NCBI GenBank assembly: GCA_015499995.1
Contig: JADNRV010000195.1
Span: forward strand, 28,684 to 92,683
Length of the DNA: 64,000 nt
Origin: Flammula alnicola
Taxonomy: Eukaryota; Basidiomycota; Agaricomycetes; Agaricales; Strophariaceae
Reading direction: 5' to 3'
Below, piece after piece: positions 1 through 11,994 of this stretch. Under the pieces are notes generated by a model that was not told the origin of the DNA, did not search any database, and was given only the letters and a program-made list of their open reading frames with translations. Numbering within the stretch: the stretch's first letter is position 1; the number at the start of each line of letters is the position of its first letter. The position numbers and the translations under genes are program-made.

Positions 1-478
1 AAAGCCCAAAAAAGTCCAAGAGAAAATGCGAATGCGAAATGAAGAGTAAGAAAGACAAGGAGGGCAAGAGATACGTTGTAGATGGGTAGCGCGGAGGATA
101 GAGCACCGACGAAAATCTTCAGTTTGAGGGTCCTCTAGGAACCCCCAACGCCCGCGGGGGAATTTCCAGCACAAGACATCAGGCTCAACAACGTTGGGTC
201 CAGTCAAGGATCCGCCTAACGTTGTCTCGTCTCCTCCAAAATCGACTCTCGCGCCATTCATCGCCTTCAAGGCTCCAAGGGGTCAACGAGTCATCCATAA
301 GCCATCGAGGCGGGGCAGATATGCACTGCACAAGAAACTGACCGGCAGTTGTCCAGCCCCACGAATCACGACAGACACCCTCGGATAGAACACGAAGACG
401 CAGCACGCTAAGTGTCTCCAGAACTGCCCGTCGAAGCTCAGCGCGCAGCGCTCGAGCCCCAAGGTCTCAGACCAAAAC
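1..478. other. Unassigned stretch downstream of the MAPKK gene
   Basis: Several short overlapping reading frames occur on both strands here, but none has recognisable domain sequence or splice structure. It probably holds the 3' UTR of the minus-strand kinase gene plus intergenic DNA. I see no RNA gene. Confidence 0.4.
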
Positions 479-2729
479 CTAACCCTCAAGCGGCGACTCG
501 GAGTCCCGCCTCTGCCTCTCCCGCGATCCACCGCCCGCAGTCGACGGCCTACTGTCCTCCGCATCAGCTCCTCCAACAGCAGCAATCGAATCTGTGGTAT
601 CGCTCCTCCTACCCTTCCTCGCTTTAGCCCAGCCCCACACCTGTCTGATCCATCGGGCCATATGCACGTCCTGCTTCATGGTGTTGACGATCCAGGGATG
701 AACGAGCATTTGTTCAGGCGTAGGACGGAGGGCTGCATCGCGAATGAGGCTGTGGTTTTATGGCAAGTTAGACATGTGCCTTTCGATGCGAAAAGGAGAG
801 GGGGACACGTACGTCTGCCCGATGAAATCCTTCATCTCGTCGGACCATGTCACACCGGCTTCGGGCTCGTCTTCGAGTTTTGGGGGCTGGGTAGATGGGA
901 TGTACACGTCAGTCAATTGTCAACTCTCAAATCGCGGAAAGCAAACTGCAAATCCAGGTCTACGAAAGAAAACGAAAAACTCACCTCTCCAGTAGTGATC
1001 ATCAGAATCAGCTCAATCGTGGGCAAATTGCTCGGGAACGGGAACCGATTCTGGACAAGCTCCAGCAGCGAGATGCCCGTCGACCACACGTCAGACCGTA
1101 CGGTGTATTCTTGGCCAGAGACTCTCTCGGGCTAGAAAAACAATCCCACGTCAGCCTTTGTTGCCCACGGATATACGTAAAGCAAGATGAAAGCAAGCGA
1201 CTTACAGCCATATAGATCAACGTCCCCGTGAACGTTCCTACGATCGAGTTCACGAGCTCGCCCGATACGCCGAAGTCGCAGAGCTTGACGATACCCTCAC
1301 GCGAGAGGAGGATGTTGGACGGTTTTATGTCGCGGTGGATGGTCTTCTTAGTATGAAGGTATGCCAGACCTTGAAGAACCTATATGAGAGGTGGGGGAAA
1401 GAGAATAAAATAAGGAAAGCACAAGCATAGGTCTAGGGACGGATGTGCACTCACCCCTTCAGCTATCCTCCCGGCTATCTTCTCTCCGATAACAGCCTTC
1501 ACCTCCCTAAGCTTCGCGCCCACCGCCTCGAGGCTCTTCCCATCACAATACTCCATGACAATCTTGACCTCACTACTGCTCGGACTCATATACGCGCCGT
1601 AGCATAAGACGATATTGCGATGTCTCGTCCCGGAAATGATGCTCAGCTCCCTGACCACCTGCCGCACCGAGGTGGAGTCGCGCGTGGTGATAGTCTTGCG
1701 AGCGTAGGTCATCCCATCGCGCATGTCGAGGACCCTGTGTACAGCACCGCCTGCACCCTCGCCGAGCCGAGAGACAATGGTGAGCAGTTCATCGGTGAAC
1801 TCTTTCTTGGGGACGGGTTGCAATGGGGCGGAAGGGGGAGTGTTGCTCCTACTAGTGTTGTGGTTGTTGACATTGTTACTAGAACCTTTGGCATTGGCGC
1901 CATTTGAGCTTGACTGACTGCTGCTGTGGTTACTAGCTTCATTGCTGGTGCTAGCACCGTGTGCTGGCGATGACTCCCCAGACGATGATTCACTCGCGAT
2001 CGTCGCCCCAGTATAACTGGGGGACGCCGATGGTGATGTCGACATGGGACGCGAGACAGAGCTTGATCCGGCAACCGAGGGAAAGTTGTCATCATCATAG
2101 CTATTGGTTATGGCGATCCTCTCGATTGCCTCTCTAATCCCCATCACAGGGTCCATGACAGGGAGAGGCTGGATCTGCGGTGCGCCACCGCTGTCCGTGA
2201 GGAGCGTTGGATGATGGTACTGTCGGTCGGGGGAGTAAGTCTCCTGAGGACGAATGGTGCGCTCTTCAGGTCTCTGCGTCTCTGCAGTGCTGTCTCTAGT
2301 GCTTCTCGCATTGGAGCCCGAGGTCGAGTCAGTGGCTCGGGCAATGCTAGGATTGGCAAGATGGGGAGCTGACACGTTGACAGATCCAATGTGGACGTTG
2401 ATGCGTGGGGGCCCGCGCCTGCCACGAGATGGAACGGGGGTGACAAGAGTGGGTATGGGTCCGTTAAAGCGGGGTGTGTCCGAGGGCGAGAGGGCCGTGA
2501 AAGTGCTCTGGGACGTCGAGGTCGAGGTGGGCTGCCCATAGTAAGCATGGTGTGCGGGGTATCCTTGAGCTTGCGCTTGGGGATTAGATTGGGATTGGGT
2601 GGTAGTTGCCAGAGGGTCAGGGGTATTTGTTGCCAGCGACGACGACGAACTCGAGAGAGATAAGGAGAGAGCTGGGGCACCAGGGCGCGTAGACCTTGTG
2701 CGGGGCCCAAGTGGTCTCAGCGACATCAT
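479..2729 (-). CDS. MKK1: MAP kinase kinase of the cell-wall-integrity pathway (Mkk1/Mkk2/Pek1 type)
   Basis: A dual-specificity kinase that should phosphorylate the Slt2/Mpk1-type MAP kinase in the cytoplasm. Five exons join cleanly (2729-1455, 1379-1206, 1131-985, 886-813, 749-479) to give 646 aa. The first 310 residues are Ser/Thr/Pro-rich and look disordered. The kinase domain follows, with the glycine loop LGEGAGGAV near 322-330, the catalytic Lys near 345 (TYARKTI), HRDIKPSN near 440 and DFG near 460. The activation loop ([14 protein letters not shown]) has the Ser/Thr spacing of MAPKKs and ends in MAPERV. The C-terminal lobe stretch [19 protein letters not shown] resembles yeast Mkk1/2 and fission-yeast Pek1 more than Ste7 or Pbs2, which is why I chose this subfamily. 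Two ATGs are adjacent at the start, so initiation could be at 2729 or 2726. It is transcribed away from a long intergenic region. The kinase call is sure; the exact paralogue is likely. Confidence 0.9.
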
Positions 2730-4617
2730 GCTAGCTAATGGTGGTCAAGAGAGAGATGTGTATTAGAAGGATAGAGATGCTGAGTGAGCGTGTGTATGCC
2801 TGTTGTCCTGCTGCTGCAGGGTCCGGCTGTCAATGACAGCAAGAAATAAGTAGCGGACGAAGGAGAGACTGCACTAATAGAAGAGTATTTTTAAGAGAGT
2901 GTGCAAGATCACAGCCGTGTCTTCTCATGAGACAATCTTCGCCCGCGTTATCTATAGCACACTTTCTCTGATTTTCATGATTTGATCGTACATCGCACAT
3001 AATTGGCTTGCGCTTGAGGACATGCAAATCAGCGCACGACAAGGCAATCTGAACATACGTCGATACGATCCTGTCGCGCTAACCATTCCAATTCGCCAAC
3101 CTCGCAATACGATCAACGCAACACTGGAAAGAAAAAAACCTCAAAACCAGTACGGCCCACTTCCTCATGGCCGTCACTTTATCTGATCAAGATCAAACCC
3201 TCATCATGATCACGTCCTCCTCCGGGCCAATTAATCACACATGGATCAACTTTCAGCGTCCCGAAACCCCCAGCGTCGGCGCCCATCTAAAATTTGGGCC
3301 GTTGACATAGAGATGAACAGTTCCTTTCTGTGGCTGTTTCTGACTTCAGGCTGGGATTCTGCATTCCTGGCTTACGTACCCTAAAATAGCAGATCACCGG
3401 CACCTATACGCTTAGCCCCAGGGAGGAGTTTGACGTTCAATTTTCTAGGTCGTTCAATCCGTTTCATACTGTGCCCTAAAATTTGAGCATGAGGTGGACA
3501 GGTTCTGAGAGTGCGTTCTACCTCATACTCTGAGTCAATGTCCCGGTGATAAATTTAAGAAGCACAGCACTTAAAATACGTGGTCAGAAATAAGTACTGG
3601 CCCCGAGTGAGCAGAAGCTTGACTAGTGGACCTGCATCTCACCGGTTGTATAAGTTCCGTTCCGCCCCGATGCGATCAAGCTGCATCCAAGTATGATGTA
3701 TATCATAGTGCCTATGTCATTGAAGTTTTTGCAACACCATCCCCGGTGACACGTCCCCGTGAGTCCTTACTTACCACTCGCACGACAATCGCACATCAGA
3801 ATCCGGATTGGACACGTTCTGCCGGCGCATGTTCAGATGACCGTAATCACCTTGTCCCAGGCAGTGTCCGTCCAACCCGAGGTGCTGGGGTACAGATAGA
3901 TGTTACTTATAAAGGAAAACCACGCATCCGCCGGCCGACTACAACGCACAAAACGCATGATGCGCACGCTCATCCAACATGGTATCTTGCGCGGCGCTGA
4001 CACCCCGTAGCCTCGAGGATTCCAATTGACTTCATTGACACGCCCTCGGCGTCCCTGGAGGACTGCGGTCCATTAAGCGCCTTGCTCCCCCCCGAAATCC
4101 GGGAGGCGCCTATTCTATTCCATAAATTTGGCTCCCCTCTCTGTGGAAGTATCGTTTCAAGTTGAAAAGCCGCAGCAGTTCGTATTTAAATTATATATTG
4201 CCCCGTGGGGTACTCATGTCTAATTGATTTTGCACTCAGCATTCTACTCTACTTATGCTTGCAGGTCCACAATCGCATGTCCCTTCATGTCTCTATCCCT
4301 CCAGCTTCGGTCTCCTGAATAGTTCCTTGGTGTCTCCAAAGCCAATGCCTAGATCTCAAGTCAACCTATTTAGGTATTCGCCTCATCGAATGCATGGGGG
4401 GGAAAAGTAGACTTCAGGTATAGACTGCGATTGAAAAATCTGATCGTTCCGTTTCTGCGACGGCCTTCGTCAACATACGTCCGTTGTCAGGCTCATGTAA
4501 ATTTTGTTCAACTTGAATCCAACATTTTATCTAGCCCTCACTGTATAATACATAAATGTCAATGCCATTTGCCTTCCCAAACCCGACAGCGCCCTTTGTG
4601 TTCCAGTAGACTCGATT
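2730..4617. other. Long intergenic region
   Basis: About 1.9 kb between the MAPKK start and the end of the hydroxylase gene. It should contain the MAPKK promoter and 5' UTR. A 124-codon frame on the + strand at 3626-4000 has no recognisable domain and no convincing start context. I see no supportable gene, tRNA or transposon end. Confidence 0.45.
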
Positions 4618-5727
4618 TCAGAGTTCCTTTTCGGCCTTCTTCCCTTTCCTGATCTCTATATCTTGCCGAGTCAGTTTGGTCCCAAGCAAACTGTCCCAGT
4701 GCACAAAAAACGGTTGAGAAAAGTTTGATTTGATTCCTATGGTCTGATAATATCGTCAGTACCTCGAAATATATGGACAAAACAGTGTGAGTAGACACAC
4801 CTGGTGATGAATGTCATGATAATCTGCTGAATTCTCAGTGAATATCTGGAAGGGATCGAAGGGGAACTTGTATCCGGCATGGTCGTCGACAGATTTTAAT
4901 GTCGCTATAAGGAAGAATAGCATGGCCTGCCGGGTGGATAGTCCAGTTACAGCCTCCGCTATCGCAGCGCCAAGGGAGTCGAGAAGGAGCCCTTCAACCG
5001 GATGGTTGTACAAGGCGCCGTACGCGTATGGGACGTAGAGCCGGTGGTGATGTGAATGAACGCGCTTGTACAAGAATTCAACGGAATGGAATAGGCGATG
5101 ACCGAAATAGAAATAGGTGTCCATACAAAACCTAATAAGGATTTCCACGTGAGCGCTTATACGGAATGAACCCCATGTGAAAAATACTCACATCGCCAAT
5201 GCAAACTGGAAAACGGGAACACCCCACCAGTAAGCGAAGTACGCAAACTCGGGAAGCAGTGTCTCCCCCAGGACAGTCCCGAACGCACTGCGCATCGTCG
5301 GCCGAGCTACATCTGCAAAATATTGCATTTTCAGTTGATGGTCGACGTTGTGCCCCATCTCGTCTACCGAAAGCCACCAAAGGCCCAAGCATGTCTGAAG
5401 GACCTGTTGCAGAATAACACCCCAGAAGACCTGGGATGGTGTCGCTATGTTCCTTGCTTTCTCTTCCTCGGAAGTGTGGATGCGGTACTTTTCCGGCCAC
5501 TTCCATCCAGCAGTGTCGAGTTTGTGGAAGAAAAAGGAGTAAAGCCAGTACGCGACTATGGGTGTGATTAGGGTGAGCATTTGGTCGGACATGTTGGAGA
5601 GAAGCTGAGGGGAGGACGAATAGTAGAATGGATACTGCGTGATTGGGTGAAAGCAAGTAGGGTGAAGGTCATTGATATCCGCGGGAGAACATGGTGGAAA
5701 AGCGGATGTCAAGTTTATTGAGGTCAT
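4618..5727 (-). CDS. SUR2: Sphinganine C4-hydroxylase (fatty acid hydroxylase superfamily)
   Basis: An ER-membrane di-iron enzyme that hydroxylates sphinganine at C4 to make phytosphingosine. Three exons (5727-5192, 5131-4801, 4743-4618) give 330 aa, close to yeast Sur2. The three histidine clusters of the superfamily are present: GHRLFH, HSHHHR and HDIHHQ. The flanking text VPYAYGALYNHPVEG, LKSVDDHAGY and GIKSNFSQPFF is diagnostic for Sur2 rather than for Erg3 or methyl-sterol oxidase. Hydrophobic segments occur near the N-terminus (MLTLITPIVAYWLYSFFF) and before the first His cluster. The start MTSINLTSAF is preferred over the in-frame ATG 35 codons upstream because the extra sequence looks non-coding. 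The Lys/Glu-rich C-terminus fits a cytosolic tail. Confidence 0.93.
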
Positions 5728-7105
5728 TGCGAAAGAGGTCCCCGTGCCCGTGAGGTACAGCTGTTCAACTGGGGAAGAGGCTGTCGAGGTAATTTTTTTT
5801 CTATAGCCTGCTTTATATCTCCTCCATCTCATAGTTGCCTGGATCTATGCGATGGCATCAGTCTCCCTGATTCTAAATCGTCCAAAGATACGGCCCGACT
5901 CACTCTGGGGTCTATTTCTCTGTCTTTTAATTGACTACCCCTTGAATCTTGATGTAACATTGTAGGGACCCAACCCGACATTGAATATAGATGCAGAAGG
6001 GCCCAAACGGGCTTGGATTCTGATGCCTACTCATGCATTCTGTATCTACCATACTCTGTGTAGTAGCCTGTGTAAAACTACCACTGCAAGCTATGCTCGC
6101 ATTGGTCCAGACTTCCGTTCTATTAAACTTTCCCAATGATTCATCATCATTAAAGTTTCACTCGGACCTGTCGGAGAAAAGGATGACAGAATATAGAACT
6201 GCATAAGATGAGAAGGGTTACATGGGTACTTCTTCAAGACGGAGTTGCCCAGAATGGATATCCCGAGATCTCGGATTCAGAAACCCAATGATGGTGATGC
6301 TTGGTCTTACCTGGGCGCCTGGAAGATTGTGAAAACAGCAACCTCACCAGCGAAAGGAGACTGAGAAGCGGCCATCCAGATAAATTTATGATCTATTAAT
6401 ATGTTGTCTAAATCAGTTGAAACAAAGGCAATTCATAGTTATCCAGAAGGCGTTTACATAGTGTTTTGACACCGATAGCCGCAGTCAGTGTCTAAATAGT
6501 TGTTCTGAATTTTACGAGAAATTTCAGATGCCCGGGATCCAGATATCGATATTAGAATAGTGAACTCTAAATTAAACCGAAGGTCAGTTCGCCTTTCCTT
6601 TAATTAACGACATACTGTAGTTTAGCGGTACATATAGTTGACTTCTGAGGTACACAATATACCCAGGCACCGGCATTAGGCTACAAACATTTAAACGTTT
6701 AAATGCCTGTCGAGAGTTGAAAGTCACGATAAGCCCTGAATCATTGTTTGGATTGCATTTCGTGACAGTATTTCCGTCATTATATCCTACGATCACTGGA
6801 TCAGCGCCCGTAGGTGCTCGGGTCGGTCAAGACAGGATCTCCGAGGGGGTAGATCTAGAGGACGACTGAATGAAGGCGGTTGGTGAGCCCTAATCACTAC
6901 ACTCCGTGTTGGTTGCTACTCAACCCGAAAGTAGATGCACATTGCTCGACGGAAGCGTCACCGGTTGGATGAATGTTGTACCGAACTTTTAAACCTCAGT
7001 ATATCTCGAGTTTTATATTATAATTACAACCCTCAATAACGAGTAAGAATAAGGAGTAGTACTGCCGAATTCGGATCCACCAAAGCGTGAGTTGGGCAAA
7101 AGGGT
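5728..7105. other. Intergenic region with an 18-bp perfect palindrome
   Basis: AT-rich DNA between the hydroxylase start and the 3' end of the MFS exporter. A perfect 18-bp palindrome (CATTTAAACGTTTAAATG) lies at 6688-6705. Otherwise I see only short meaningless reading frames. Confidence 0.4.
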
Positions 7106-9233
7106 CTAATTTCCTGTAACAGCTGGACCATCCTTCTCCGACGATTCTGGATCCTGTAGTCCCCAGGTATCGTCTAAAGCCTTCTGCATTTTTACCTCCC
7201 GCATCACGACGCAGGAAAGCAGTCCTAACCCCGCAATACCGATCATCGCTTGCCAGATTGTCCGTAGACCATCGGCGAATACTTTCTGAACCTCCCGCTG
7301 ACTGTCGGGAGGTAGTGTCTCAATTTGTGGGATGAGAGCATATATAAGTTCGGGGCCTGAGAATTTCGAAAGAATTTGCGGTGGAAGACGGCTTGAAAGC
7401 GTGTTCTGGAGGATAGATCCTCCGATAACTGTTCCCCAATTCTAAAATAAAATTCAGCCCACCGAGGAAGAACCGAGGGACGAAAGATGAATATACCTGG
7501 GCAAACACGCGCATGAAGGTGAAGAAGGCCAGAGCATGCGAGTTATTCGAAACGGGCAAGGGCGCGACCACGGGGAACTGGATGCATACCCAAAGCATTC
7601 CCAAGCCAATCCCAAGGACGACTTGGAACCCCACATAAGCAGGTTTTGAGCTATCTGGTTCCAGTATCGTCAAGAGGCCAAAGCCGACCATAACGAAGAC
7701 CCATCCCAGGTAATTCTGGGGTCTATACCGATCAAAGTACTGTATTGATACGCCGGTAAAAATTGCAATGAATGGAATCACGAGAGCGATGCCGAAGAGA
7801 TCCACTCCTGATTTGATCGGAGATGCGAGCTTGCATGCTTGGAAGTATACAGGAAGGTAAACTGAGGAACGTTTCAGCATCAAGTATTCGAATACGGCAC
7901 TCAAGTAGAGTCGGGACTCACAAATGGCCGCCATAGACACGAGGCCATGTAGAGCAGTCCCTATGTAACTTCGTTCAACTGTCAGACACTGGAATTGTTC
8001 CCCATAAAATGAGCAGCAGGTACGCACCCACTCAACGTAGTCCGATCCTTGAGGATGAAAGGCGGGATCTATAAATAAACGCTGTCAGTGCGGCGAGATG
8101 AATCGAGTACTTCAAAATAGACTTACAGTGGGCGATTTTGCCCAGGTGAATTCGACGACTAGGAAAGCCAAAAGACACACCAAACCGATACAAAGCGGCA
8201 CAAGGACATGGAATGATTTCCACGGGAAACGCGCTCCGCCCCAAGCAAGAGCGATACTGACAGAAGTGGTTCCAGATATAACGAGCAAGAGTCCGCTGAT
8301 AATTGGACCGTGAGACGAGGAGAACGGAGAGCTACATAAATATCATCAAGCGAGTGCTTACAGCCAATCCATGTTAGTCATCATGTTCTGAAACTTTTGA
8401 CGAGGTGTTCGGACGTTGAGAAATAGAAGCGATAGGATGAAAGCGATGGCGCATATTGGGATATTGAGGTAGAAAAGCCACCGCCATGCTCCTGACTGAG
8501 CTAGGGAACCCCCAATGGGCGGTCCGATGGCGCTGTTCCGGGTTTAATTGGAGGATATAACAAACAAGAAACAGAGAACTCACCATGCAAGTGCCCACAC
8601 ACTTTGAACGGCCGGGGGTTAGTTGATATGACCAAGAAGGGATGGATGGGATAATCACGATGCGATGATGCCCAGAAATTTTCCTCGTTCAGGAAGAGGG
8701 ACCAGATCCGAGTAAATGATCTCTGTCACGGAAAGACATCCGCCGCCTCCGATTCCCTGAACCACTGAAAGTGATGAAATTTTCAAAATGTGAAACGTAG
8801 GAACAAGGATATCTTGGCGCTTACCTCTTCCTGCTATAAGCATATTCATGCTCCTTGCGGACCCGGATATCGCTGAACCTACGGCAAAGATCGAAATGGA
8901 TCCCAGTAGAATGGGCTTTCGACCAAGCGTGGCAGCCAAACCACCGACGACCGGAAGAATTGCCGTCGAGGCAATGGTGTACGCGCTCCCGACCCAGATG
9001 AAGTCAGAGCCGTGAAGATGCTCGACGATCGTCGGCAAAGCAGTGGAAACGGCAGTCTGAAGAATACCGTTAGGATGAGATACACTCAAGACAGTACTCG
9101 TACTCACAAGGTCAAGAGCTGGAAGGAAATCGACGAGAAGATTGGCTGCGAATACGAGCCAGAACTTGGAGCCTCTTCTCGGTGAATCGACAGCCTCGAC
9201 CGCTGCCGATGCTATGGCTTTCTCTGCAGGCAT
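7106..9233 (-). CDS. MFS drug:H+ antiporter, DHA2/DHA14-type multidrug exporter
   Basis: A proton-coupled plasma-membrane exporter with 14 predicted transmembrane helices. Ten exons join in frame (9233-9108, 9056-8825, 8764-8659, 8601-8584, 8532-8362, 8295-8127, 8068-8032, 7960-7922, 7861-7497, 7441-7106) and give 532 aa, the usual family length. Family signatures are TAVSTALPTI in TM1, WVGSAYTIASTAILPVVGG, LGRKPILL in loop 2-3, AGRVVQGIGGGG in TM5 (motif C-like), IGPPIGGSLA and WRWLFYLNIP. One exon is only 18 bp. The junction at 8032/7960 is the least certain; I chose it because it alone keeps the frame. The substrate cannot be read from sequence; relatives export azoles, toxins or basic amino acids. 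Confidence 0.88.
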
Positions 9234-9800
9234 GGCTGTCAGTGTCGTCGAGGTTTTGGCAGAGCTACTCGTGCGGTTGATTCAAATGGCTTTTTTGTCC
9301 CCCCAGAATTGCGGCATCATGAAGCAAGTATCTGTTCCTCGTTCTCAGTCAGCCGTGGAAATGGAAGCTGGGGAATCCGAATGGGGCTCACCCGGGTTTG
9401 GTCATCAATGCATCATGTATCAAGCTCAAGGTCTATACTTACATGCTCAGTTTCCGAGCTGTCCGAGTCACAGTTTGCTGTGCACGAATTCCACATGCAT
9501 TATGTCCAGTGGCACACTGTAGTGATCTGTGAAGCAAGAAAAGTGCGGCGAATTGAACCCGTTCCATCTAAAAGGATCTCAGGGTTCAGTACTCAGTGCC
9601 AGTTACTTACTGCATTACAATGATGATTACATGATGATATCGGAGGTGATCATGCGGGAGTAACGACGATAAAGATTGGAAAAAGAGATTTCAAAAAATA
9701 GCAAAAACACAACCAGTTCGGTTGGTTCGGACCTCACGTTTACGTATGGAATGTGCAGGGCCGAGAGCCAGGGACAGTATCGTTCCATAGAGATCTCGTC
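9234..9800. other. Intergenic, MFS promoter side
   Basis: No convincing gene. It should carry the 5' UTR and promoter of the MFS exporter on the minus strand and the upstream region of the tRNA on the plus strand. Confidence 0.4.
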
Positions 9801-9874
9801 GATTCGATGGCGTAGTTGGTTATCGCATCTGTCTAACACACAGAAGGTCCTCAGTTCGAGCCTGGGTCGAATCA
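9801..9874 (+). tRNA. tRNA-Val (anticodon AAC)
   Basis: The sequence folds as a complete cloverleaf. The 7-bp acceptor stem is perfect (GATTCGA with TCGAATC) and is followed by discriminator A. The D arm is GCGTAGTTGGTTATCGC, the anticodon stem TCTGT/ACAGA encloses loop CTAACAC with anticodon AAC, the variable loop is short, and the T arm CTCAG-TTCGAGC-CTGGG has the canonical B-box. There is no intron. A T-run right after the gene (from 9876) is a RNA polymerase III terminator. Confidence 0.95.
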
Positions 9875-9875
9875 C

Positions 9876-9881
9876 TTTTTT
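9876..9881 (+). terminator. Pol III terminator of tRNA-Val
   Basis: Six consecutive T on the plus strand begin two bases after the discriminator base of the tRNA, the normal RNA polymerase III stop signal. Confidence 0.85.
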
Positions 9882-11200
9882 CTGTTCCCCATTGTGCTGC
9901 TGTGAGATTTCGGAAGAATTCGGCAGAGTTTTTACATATTCGTCGAGGCAAAGACCTAGGCAAATGAAATATCAATATATAGCGGAAACATGTCTATATT
10001 GAAAGCTGAAAGCTATGCCGCGGCAGCGAGAGCCAGCGAGTAAGGTTCGTATTTACTTGCATAAAAACGTAGAGTCAATGTCAGTGTTGTGCCAGCAGTT
10101 CTGTTTCGGTTAGGAACGGTTATGGATTGATAGGAACTGTAACCGAGCCTTGCCAAATATAGATATCGAGTGTCGGCCAGATCAATGAGAACGTCGAAAA
10201 GCCTCAATCTGCGTGATTACTTACATGAAATGAGAAGGAGATTTGATATTGAAAACAATACATGTTAGCCAAGTAGTATATCTTGCATAGTATCATCAAG
10301 TCCGGCATCTGGATCTTCGTCACCTCAGGCTTCAGTGCTCAGCATCCATCTCCAGTAAATCATACAATTCCAGCCTGAGTTCCTCTTCAAATGTGAGTGC
10401 CGCAAAGCGAGCATAGTGAGAAGACCAGGAATCAAACGTAAAATCGGATATTGCTATCCTTGCCTTACATGACCCTTACTGCTTGCCGTGGGATAGTTAT
10501 TTGATGAATAACTGTTAATAACTGTTACGAACCATGTAACCGTAGCTGTAACTATAACCAGTAACTCTGGTCAGAGGCATACTTCGATTGGTCTTTTAAG
10601 ATCCCATCAAAATTACATAAGTTCCCCATTTACGGTTGCCATCAGTCACACCGAGCGCATGTGGACCCACGCCCTTCGGCAGCAAGGGTCAAATTCCAAA
10701 TGCGGAAGTTTCTCGGCCCGTTCCCACAGGGTTCATTCCACCTGTGCTCGTCGTCTACAACGGTGAGCAGCCTATTTCCATCATTCCTCAGGCCTTTCCC
10801 TTCATGTTTTCTGTTATTAAAAGCAAATATACCTGAATATATATAATATCACATTATTTGCGTCTGAAAACTTCTAAAGGAAGGCAAATGTGACTTGATA
10901 TAGAGAGGGTACAGGACAGGAATTTGAGAGCACTCTTAGACGCATTTTCACACATATAATATAATATTAAATATATATGGGTACTTTAAAAATCATAAAC
11001 ACAAAAAAACGAAGGGGAACGGTCGAAGAATGGTGGAAATAACCCGCTTGCCGTCGCTGATGGCGAGCAGGAGAAGGGAGCGGGTTCTGCATTTGGTCTG
11101 CGCGCCACGGTACCACCGGCATGGCGGGATGTGACATGGGTTTGGCGATTTCGCCTAGAAAAGGAAAGTCTCCGGGATTACCCGGACTCTGTGCCTGGAT
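9882..11200. other. Intergenic region with a possible gene remnant
   Basis: Mostly non-coding. A 66-codon frame at 10636-10836 contains a protein-like stretch (residues 15-45, rich in Pro and Gly, ending VLVVYNG) followed by what could be a GT donor at 10762. No family is recognised and flanking exons are not visible, so it may be a relic. Around 10500-10575 there are several short copies of TAACTGTTA/GTAAC-like sequence in both orientations. Confidence 0.3.
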
Positions 11201-11678
11201 CTAAAAAGACCAATCGAACGATACCTCACTCTGGTCAACAACCGCACAACACTGCAATGCAACGAGCGTATCCGGCTCATGCCACAAAAGGCATATGAAG
11301 TCATATGTAGCGTCGGGCTGCTCCGCGTACCTGATGTTCTCCTTCCCCAGATCCATTTCTAACCTCTCGGAGAACCAGCATCGCATCGAGGGTCTGCTCT
11401 GCGCCGCCCGCCACGATACACGTCTTCGGCAGGCCCGCAAAAAGACCGGGCGTGTGTGAAAGCAAGATGGATCCTGGAGCCATCCACGGAATCGTAGCGG
11501 CGTCGGCTTCAGGGAGGTTACCCAGCAAGGCGCGTAGGGTATACCGAGATGCGAGGATAGGGTACACGAAGTCGGTCGAGTGGTGTCGTTGCATCGGGTC
11601 CCATCCACGGTCGGCGAAAGGAGAAGCAATTGAGAGCCCTTGCCTTTTTTGAGACATCATTCCGGGTCTATTTACCAT
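11201..11678 (-). pseudogene. C-terminal remnant of an alpha/beta-hydrolase (esterase/lipase, hydrolase-3 type)
   Basis: One minus-strand frame from 11678 encodes a stretch ending GLFAGLPKTCIVAGGAEQTL, typical of the strand before the catalytic Asp in alpha/beta-hydrolase-3 enzymes (steryl acetyl hydrolase/arylesterase-like). At about 11360 the homology moves to another frame, which continues MDLGKENIRYAEQPDATYDF, normally the region of the catalytic His (here Tyr replaces the expected His before D-F), and stops at 11201. The N-terminal two thirds, with the HGG oxyanion motif and GxSxG nucleophile, are absent. Truncation, a frameshift and a probable catalytic-residue change make this a pseudogene. 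It abuts the Mutator-like element whose left end is at about 11747. Confidence 0.7.
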
Positions 11679-11746
11679 TTTCGCTTGTCTGTGACGTCAG
11701 CAATAGACGTTTCTTGATAACTTTTCTGCACAACACATCTAACGAA

Positions 11747-11917
11747 TAGACTCGTGACCAGCCTTATATGAGTGCGAAAACCCTCGATATAAGGACTGGA
11801 AAACCGGGACTTCCCGGCTCTTGTCGCGCGCTATGATCGAAAGTGGAGCGTTCGGACATCACCGGCTGCCCTTTTTAAGAAAAAGACCTCAAATAGGAAG
11901 GTACGTTTTGGCAGTAG
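11747..11917 (+). repeat. Left terminal inverted repeat
   Basis: It pairs with the reverse complement of about 13790-13960. The shared block includes CGCGCGCTATGATCGAAAGT and CTCAAATAGGAAGGTACG. It may act as promoter for the plus-strand frame that begins at 11995. Confidence 0.8.
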
Positions 11918-11994
11918 AGCACGCCGACGACGGTCGCAATCTCTCGCTTTCCTGCTCTCATCCATACCTCTCATAATCGCTTCTGTTACACCCG

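Noticed and set aside
2144..2710. 188-codon minus-strand frame
   Set aside because: It overlaps the Ser-rich N-terminus of the MAPKK in another frame.
3626..4000. 124-codon plus-strand frame
   Set aside because: There is no domain, no coding-like composition and no neighbouring exons.
5188..5832. ATG at 5832 as the start of the sphinganine hydroxylase
   Set aside because: The extra 35 residues are basic and unlike Sur2; the ATG at 5727 gives the normal length.
9676..10002. 108-codon plus-strand frame
   Set aside because: It contains the complete tRNA-Val and has no domain.
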